A stretch of DNA of 33,939 nt from Pedobacter sp. V48 (GTDB taxonomy: Bacteria; Bacteroidota; Bacteroidia; Sphingobacteriales; Sphingobacteriaceae). Positions 29,384-33,939 of the stretch are shown in pieces (the stretch's first letter is position 1; each line of letters begins with the position of its first letter). The translations under genes were made by a program, and so were the position numbers. The stretch lies in the NCBI RefSeq assembly GCF_000523515.1, contig NZ_AWRU01000033.1, forward strand, positions 209,350-243,288, written 5' to 3'. The notes below the pieces were generated by a model that saw only the letters and a list, made by a program, of their open reading frames with translations, was not told the origin of the DNA and made no database searches.

Positions 29384-31135
29384 TTAAGCCACAGAGAATC
29401 TTTCACCCACCTGTTGTCTCCACATCGCATAGTACAAACCATTTTGAAGTACAAGCTCATCGTGAGTTCCCTGCTCAATTACATTCCCTTTTTCCAATAC
29501 ATAGATCCTATCGGCGTGTTTAATTGTCGATAAGCGGTGAGCAATTAATATCGTCATGTGATTATCGATATCAGAAACCTCTCTTATTGTTGCCGTAATT
29601 TCTTCTTCCGTTAAAGAATCCAATGATGAGGTAGCCTCATCAAAAACCAGGATATCCGGCTTACGCAATAGTGCTCTGGCAATAGATAAACGTTGCTTTT
29701 CGCCCCCCGAAACCTTCACTCCGCCTTCACCAATCATGGTATCCAGACCTTTATCTGCTCTGGCCAATAAATTCTGACAAGCGGCCTGATGCAATACCTT
29801 CATACACTCCTCATCAGTTGCCTCTGGCCTTACAAACTGCAAATTCTCTCTTATTGTTCCAGAAAACAATTGTGTATCCTGTGTTACAAAGCCTATTTTT
29901 TCTCGCAATTCATCAAGATCTATGTTGGTCGCGGTAACTCCATTATATTTAATAGCTCCTTCCTTAGGCTCGTATAACCCTACCAGAAGTTTAACAAGCG
30001 TAGTTTTACCAGAACCTGATGGCCCTACAAAGGCAATCGTTTCTCCAAGGTTCGTTTCGAAATTGATGCCATTTAAGGCGTTAGTAGAGGCCGATTGGTG
30101 CTTAAAGCTAACTTCATCAAATTCTAATTTCTTGATTTTAGCAATTGATGTTGGATTATCAGGCTTCTTATCCTTCGGAATAGACATAATCCGCTCAAAA
30201 TTATTTAGCGATACCTCGGTTTCCCTATACACATTAATGATATTACCCAATTCCTGCAAAGGACCAAAAATAAAGAAGGAGTAAATGAACAGTGAGAAGA
30301 ATTCACCAACAGTAATTCTGCCTGCAAAGATCAGGTACATCATCAAAAAGAGCAGCCCGTTACGCAACAGGTTCACAAACGTTCCCTGAATAAAGCTCAA
30401 ACTGCGGATGTATTTTACCTTTTTAAGCTCCAGCCCTAAAATCTTTGTTGTAGTAGTGTTTAACCTGTTTATTTCCTGTTTAGCAAGTCCCAGACTTTTC
30501 ACCAGCTCAATATTACGCAGCGATTCTGTGGTAGAACCTGCAAGTGATGTTGTTTCTGCTACAATATTCTTTTGAACTTTTTTTATCCGTTTACTTAAAA
30601 ACGAACTTAAAAATCCAAGTAAAGGAATAGAAGAAAAATACACCACAGCAATAACCCAATATACAGAGATGGCATAAACGGTCACAAAAATGATCCCGAT
30701 AATACTTGTAAACAAAACATTTATTACTGCCTGAACCAGTTTTTCAGTATCAATCCTAACTTTTTGTAAAATACCTAATGTTTCTCCGCTGCGCTGATCT
30801 TCAAAAACCTGATAAGGCAATTCCAAAGAATGAGCAAGACCATCGGAATATATTTTAGCTCCTAGTCTTTGTGTAATTACATTTACGTAGTAATCCTGAA
30901 AATTCTTGGCGATGCGGGATACCATTGCTGCTCCCATTGCCAATAAAATAAGTACGCCAGCACCCTTTATAAACTCATCGGTAGTGTAATGCTTATAGTT
31001 CGTAACGTACTTATCAATGATTAAACGAAAAACATATGGATCAAGAAAAGAAAATATCTGATTAACTGCAGCCAGAAACAAGGCCAGAAATATCAGACCT
31101 TTATAGTTTTTTAAATAGCTGAATAAGATTTTCAT
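29384..31135 (-). CDS. ABC exporter, fused membrane and ATPase domains
   Basis: A 583-residue half-transporter of the MsbA-like ABCB class that works as a homodimer. Six membrane helices lie in about 12-320. The ATPase has Walker A GPSGSGKTT (371-379), the Q-loop VTQD, the signature VSGGEKQ (475-481), Walker B ILVFDE with catalytic Glu500, a D-loop SSLD and the switch His533 (IAHRLST). Lipid or drug export at the inner membrane is typical of the class; the substrate is not readable. The ATG at 31135 follows the frr terminator by 14 bp. I find no terminator before the convergent MFS gene. Confidence 0.94.
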   Translation of the reverse strand: MKILFSYLKNYKGLIFLALFLAAVNQIFSFLDPYVFRLIIDKYVTNYKHYTTDEFIKGAGVLILLAMGAAMVSRIAKNFQDYYVNVITQRLGAKIYSDGLAHSLELPYQVFEDQRSGETLGILQKVRIDTEKLVQAVINVLFTSIIGIIFVTVYAISVYWVIAVVYFSSIPLLGFLSSFLSKRIKKVQKNIVAETTSLAGSTTESLRNIELVKSLGLAKQEINRLNTTTTKILGLELKKVKYIRSLSFIQGTFVNLLRNGLLFLMMYLIFAGRITVGEFFSLFIYSFFIFGPLQELGNIINVYRETEVSLNNFERIMSIPKDKKPDNPTSIAKIKKLEFDEVSFKHQSASTNALNGINFETNLGETIAFVGPSGSGKTTLVKLLVGLYEPKEGAIKYNGVTATNIDLDELREKIGFVTQDTQLFSGTIRENLQFVRPEATDEECMKVLHQAACQNLLARADKGLDTMIGEGGVKVSGGEKQRLSIARALLRKPDILVFDEATSSLDSLTEEEITATIREVSDIDNHMTILIAHRLSTIKHADRIYVLEKGNVIEQGTHDELVLQNGLYYAMWRQQVGERFSVA

Positions 31136-31149
31136 AAATAAAATTTGTT

Positions 31150-31191
31150 AAAAATAAACAAAGGGAATGAAGCATTACTTCCATTCCCTTT
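31150..31191 (-). terminator. Intrinsic terminator of nagA-pyrH-frr
   Basis: On the minus strand AAAGGGAATG pairs with CATTCCCTTT (31160-31169 with 31182-31191), plus an inner GAAG/CTTC stem, followed by GTTTATTTTT. It lies 27 nt after the frr stop. Confidence 0.82.
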
Positions 31192-31218
31192 AATTTACGT
31201 ATAAATTATAATCCTGAC

Positions 31219-31782
31219 CTAAACAGTCATGATATCCTTCTCTTTTGCTTCGGCGTGTTTATCGATTTTTACAATGTAAGCATCGGTAATTTTTTGAACT
31301 TCAGCCTCACCTGTTTTGATCTCATCATCAGAAACACTTTCGCCTTTCAATTTTTTAACCTTTTCATTAGCATCTTTACGGATGTTACGAACAGTAATAC
31401 GGCCTCTTTCAGCTTCTTCTTTAACCTTTTTAACCAAATCCTTTCTACGTTCTTCAGTTAAAGGCGGAACTACCAAGCGAATAATAATACCATCGTTTTG
31501 AGGATTGATACCTATGTTAGCTTCCATAATTGCACGTTCAATAGGAACTAGCAAAGCTTTTTCCCAAGGCTGTATAAGCAATGTACGAGCATCAGGAGTA
31601 TTGATACTTGCAACCTGGCTTAAAGGAGTAGGATTTCCGTAATAATCAACCATAATACCATCCAGCATACCAGCAGAAGCCTTTCCTGCACGAATTTTCG
31701 TCAGTTCCGACTCGCAGTGCAAAATGGCTTTTTCCATGGTAGCCTGAGCATCTTGTAATTGTTTCTTTATGAGGTCATTCAT
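31219..31782 (-). CDS. frr: Ribosome recycling factor
   Basis: With EF-G, splits the post-termination ribosome. The standard 187-residue protein has the three-helix bundle plus a small domain. Family features seen are KIRAGKASAGMLDGIMVDYY (29-48), PLSQVASINTPDARTLLIQP (53-72), GIIIRLVVPPLTEERRKDLV and RNIRKDANEKVKKL. It lies 40 bp after pyrH, the usual bacterial order. TAAGTTTG at 31800-31807 on the minus strand may add an internal promoter. Confidence 0.98.
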   Translation of the reverse strand: MNDLIKKQLQDAQATMEKAILHCESELTKIRAGKASAGMLDGIMVDYYGNPTPLSQVASINTPDARTLLIQPWEKALLVPIERAIMEANIGINPQNDGIIIRLVVPPLTEERRKDLVKKVKEEAERGRITVRNIRKDANEKVKKLKGESVSDDEIKTGEAEVQKITDAYIVKIDKHAEAKEKDIMTV

Positions 31783-31799
31783 GATGTGTAAAATTTAAC

Positions 31800-31807
31800 C
31801 AAACTTA
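31800..31807 (-). promoter_or_regulatory. Possible internal -7 box before frr
   Basis: TAAGTTTG on the minus strand, an exact TAnnTTTG match in the 40-bp pyrH-frr gap, about 18 nt before the ATG. No clear -33 element. Confidence 0.35.
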
Positions 31808-31822
31808 TATAAAATATTGCTA

Positions 31823-32530
31823 TTAGTTTTTAACAAGGGTACCAATACCATCGCCATTCGCGATTTTCATGAAATTACCTGTTTTATTCATATCAAAAAC
31901 AATAATTGGCAGTTTATTTTCTTCGCAAAGCGTAAAAGCAGTCATATCCATTACGTTTAATCCATTAGCATAAACTTCTTTAAAAGTAATTTCGGAATAT
32001 TTAGTAGCCGTAGGATCTTTCTCAGGGTCAGCGGTATAAATACCATCAACACGGGTTCCTTTTAAAACAACATCTGCTTTTATCTCAATTGCGCGTAAAG
32101 CAGCTGCAGAATCAGTAGTAAAATAAGGATTACCGGTACCTGCTCCGAAAATTACCACACGTCCTTTTTCAAGGTGGCGTACAGCTCTTCTGCGAATAAA
32201 AGGCTCACAGATCTGTTCCATTTTTATTGCGGTAAGCAACCTTGTTTTAAGGCCGACTTTTTCAAGTGCATCTTGCAAGGCCATACTGTTAATTACTGTG
32301 GCCAGCATACCCATATAATCGGCTTGAGCACGGTCCATCCCAGATTTTTCAGCACTTAAACCTCTAAAAATATTACCACCACCAATAACAATTGCTATTT
32401 CAAGGCCTTTGGCATGTACTGCCTTAATGTCTTCAGCATATTGCTTTACAACCTCATTATCAATACCATACTGCTTATCGCCCATTAGCGATTCGCCACT
32501 TAATTTCAATAGGATCCGTTTATACTTCAT
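31823..32530 (-). CDS. pyrH: Uridylate (UMP) kinase
   Basis: Phosphorylates UMP to UDP, the step linking pyrimidine synthesis to nucleic acids and UDP-sugars. The 235-residue amino-acid-kinase-fold protein shows [11 protein letters not shown] (7-17), [11 protein letters not shown] (48-57), [20 protein letters not shown] (71-90), [15 protein letters not shown] (129-143) and [19 protein letters not shown]. It is the second gene of nagA-pyrH-frr, 23 bp after nagA. A -7 box ends 5 nt before the ATG, so an extra leaderless transcript is possible. Confidence 0.98.
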   Translation of the reverse strand: MKYKRILLKLSGESLMGDKQYGIDNEVVKQYAEDIKAVHAKGLEIAIVIGGGNIFRGLSAEKSGMDRAQADYMGMLATVINSMALQDALEKVGLKTRLLTAIKMEQICEPFIRRRAVRHLEKGRVVIFGAGTGNPYFTTDSAAALRAIEIKADVVLKGTRVDGIYTADPEKDPTATKYSEITFKEVYANGLNVMDMTAFTLCEENKLPIIVFDMNKTGNFMKIANGDGIGTLVKN

Positions 32531-32535
32531 GACTC

Positions 32536-32543
32536 CAAAAATA
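32536..32543 (-). promoter_or_regulatory. -7 promoter box directly before pyrH
   Basis: TATTTTTG on the minus strand ends 5 nt before the pyrH ATG, inside the 23-bp gap after nagA. No -33 TTTG is evident. Confidence 0.4.
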
Positions 32544-32553
32544 ACTATTTGTT

Positions 32554-33675
32554 TTAATTAATAAGGCTCAAATGTTCAACTCCGTCTGCAAAAACTTTTA
32601 ACAGGTCTAATTTTTCGGAAAGTAAGACCAAATTGGCCTTATTTCCAACCTTTAAATTACCCAGCTTAGCATCCAATTTCATAAGCCTTGCAGGGTTTAG
32701 CGTTGCTAAATTCAAGGCTTCTGTCAATGGAATATCGCAATGTGCTACACAGTTTTGTACAGCTTGTAACATTGTTATGTTAGATCCAGATAAAGTTCCA
32801 TCTGGAGTAATGAATTTCTCACCAGAAAGCTGATGTTGATAAGGGCCTATATTACATGAAGTAACCGCATCAGTTATCAAAAACATTCTTTCTCTGAGCA
32901 GCTTGTAGCTCATTTTTACAATTTCAAAATCAACATGATTCCCATCTGCAATAATGCTTGCCATTGCTGTAGGGTGACTAAACACTGCCGCAGGCAAATT
33001 CGGTGATCTGTGATGGATAGAAGGCATCGCGTTAAACAAGTGCGTTGTCGTTTTAAAGCCCATATCATAAGCCGCAGTGGCTTGCTCAAAATTGGCATCA
33101 CTATGGCCTAATGATAATATGATGTCGTTATCGAGCAGGTAATTTATAACCTCATCATCCTGAAGTTCGGCAGCTATGGTCATCATTTTCACTGTACCAT
33201 CTGCGTATTCAAGCAATTTTTTTACCTCATCAAAGGAGGCTTTGCAAATGTATTTCTCAATATGGGCACCTCTGCGTTTTGCGTTAATGTAAGGCCCTTC
33301 CAAATGCAAGCCCAGAAAACCTCTTGCTTCGCTACGATAAGCTTTTGCAGCAGAGATGGACTCATGGACAATCTCTGGAGTATTTGTGGCTACGCAGGCT
33401 AAAAAGCTTGTGGTTCCTTTAGTTAGCAAATCTAAATCCATTTGCCTTAGGGTATCTGCTGTTGGGTAAGCAGAAAAAAGATCCTTTCCGCTACCATAAA
33501 TCTGAAGATCAATAAAACCAGGACTTAAATAGCTTCCATTGGCATCTACAATTTCATATCCAACTGGAATTTCTTCGGTGCCGAGTTTTACTATCTCACC
33601 CTCATCAATTAAAATATTCTGACCTGCTACTAGCAGCCCGTCCGCAAAGAACTTACAATTTTTAATAGCTAACAT
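32554..33675 (-). CDS. nagA: N-acetylglucosamine-6-phosphate deacetylase
   Basis: Removes acetate from GlcNAc-6-phosphate during amino-sugar recycling, feeding glucosamine-6-phosphate back to the product of glmS. The 373-residue amidohydrolase has [10 protein letters not shown] (52-61), metal ligands Glu126 (HLEGPYIN), His191 (LGHSDA) and His212 (THLFNAM), substrate His247 (DGNHVD) and catalytic Asp269 (ITDAVT). I start it at the ATG at 33675 ([13 protein letters not shown]). The frame stays open to 33807, but the extra 44 residues cover the promoter box and are not family-like. Gene order nagA-pyrH-frr is unusual functionally and may simply reflect genome packing. Confidence 0.95.
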   Translation of the reverse strand: MLAIKNCKFFADGLLVAGQNILIDEGEIVKLGTEEIPVGYEIVDANGSYLSPGFIDLQIYGSGKDLFSAYPTADTLRQMDLDLLTKGTTSFLACVATNTPEIVHESISAAKAYRSEARGFLGLHLEGPYINAKRRGAHIEKYICKASFDEVKKLLEYADGTVKMMTIAAELQDDEVINYLLDNDIILSLGHSDANFEQATAAYDMGFKTTTHLFNAMPSIHHRSPNLPAAVFSHPTAMASIIADGNHVDFEIVKMSYKLLRERMFLITDAVTSCNIGPYQHQLSGEKFITPDGTLSGSNITMLQAVQNCVAHCDIPLTEALNLATLNPARLMKLDAKLGNLKVGNKANLVLLSEKLDLLKVFADGVEHLSLIN

Positions 33676-33693
33676 ACAAATACAATTTTGCCC

Positions 33694-33701
33694 CAAACTT
33701 A
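33694..33701 (-). promoter_or_regulatory. -7 promoter box for nagA
   Basis: TAAGTTTG on the minus strand, an exact TAnnTTTG match 18 nt before the ATG at 33675. It supports that start over the longer frame. Confidence 0.5.
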
Positions 33702-33811
33702 GAGAAAAGTTTTTACTAGAATGTTTCCTGTATAAAAAGAAAAGAAGAGAGCCGCTGTCGCCATCCCTCGATTCCTCGGAAAACAAAAAAAGAGGGGATA
33801 TCACCATGAAG

Positions 33812-33939
33812 TGAACCCCAAAAGTTAGACAAAAACTTTTGGGGTTCGCTATTTATGACAAAACACACATTTGAGGAGAAACTAGCTATAGTTTCTCAAG
33901 TAAGAAAGGGAAAGCCGATTCTGCGCATATCCCGCGAAC
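33812..33939 (+). mobile_element. Left end of an IS3-family (IS150-like) insertion sequence
   Basis: The element begins at TGAACCCCAAAAGTTAGAC (33812-33830), which has the TG start and the CCCC..AAGTTAGAC pattern of IS150-group terminal repeats. Its transposase frame opens 42 nt inside. GAACCCCAAAAGTT (33813-33826) and its exact complement (33834-33847) form a hairpin ending 7 nt before the orfA ATG. The right end is outside the window, so target duplication cannot be checked. The insertion lies about 110 bp upstream of the nagA promoter box. Confidence 0.8.
33855..33939 (+). CDS. IS3-family transposase OrfA (helix-turn-helix), N-terminal fragment
   Basis: 28 residues are visible before the window ends, beginning MTKHTFEEKLAIVSQVRKGK and continuing into ISRE. 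The opening HTFEEKLxIVxxVxxGxP followed by a helix-turn-helix is typical of IS150-type OrfA, which binds the element's ends. The frame is open to the edge and looks intact. Confidence 0.8.
   Translation, partial: MTKHTFEEKLAIVSQVRKGKPILRISRE

Noticed and set aside
33676-33807. N-terminal extension of nagA by 44 residues
   Set aside because: It runs through the TAnnTTTG box and has no NagA similarity; the ATG at 33675 fits the family.

Overview
The window looks like a stretch of core chromosome from a Bacteroidota bacterium, most likely of the family Sphingobacteriaceae (Pedobacter or a close relative). The clues are the DUF4270 lipoprotein, the SusC-style TonB receptor with an N-terminal CarboxypepD_reg-like domain, a CarB without its C-terminal regulatory domain, almost no Shine-Dalgarno sequences, and many copies of the Bacteroidota -7 promoter box TAnnTTTG just before genes. 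No tRNA, rRNA, CRISPR array or phage was seen. The only mobile DNA is the left end of an IS3-like element at the extreme right edge.

Layout. 1-2483 (minus): rimP-nusA-infB, with infB running off the left edge. 2750-5977: a lipoprotein, a PF04020 membrane protein, a MazG-like hydrolase, a small membrane protein, an acyl-CoA dehydrogenase and panD. 6023-9304: panC, divergent from a lone glycogen-synthase N-terminal-domain protein and a DUF4270 lipoprotein. 9386-12740: glmS, converging on mutY-ssb. 12912-17359: an HU-family protein, a TPR protein, a 29-residue basic ribosomal-type protein, rng and radA. 17360-17803: a gene-free region with three tandem stem-loops. 17804-22719: lemA-DUF3137, converging on carB, then a small secreted protein. 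22995-29378: a lipoprotein, a PnuC transporter with a NadR-type kinase, then a TPP riboswitch driving a TonB receptor and a ThiE-like protein, then an MFS transporter. 29384-33675 (minus): an ABC exporter and nagA-pyrH-frr.

How the genes fit together. Most are housekeeping: translation (infB, nusA, rimP, frr, bS22-like protein), DNA upkeep (ssb, mutY, radA, HU), amino-sugar metabolism (glmS, nagA), pyrimidine and arginine supply (carB, pyrH), and pantothenate (panC, panD). The accessory part is a vitamin-salvage cluster at 23590-28034.

The most interesting signals are regulatory. (1) The TPP riboswitch is followed by a 16-codon reading frame that contains a hairpin, and 9 nt of that hairpin region can instead pair with the aptamer's own P2 strand. 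(2) Four genes (panD, mutY, pnuC, pyrH) have a -7 box ending only 4-5 nt before the ATG, as expected of leaderless mRNAs. (3) The predicted 5' ends of the rimP-nusA-infB and carB mRNAs coincide with hairpins. (4) panC, rng and radA have no plausible start other than TTG.
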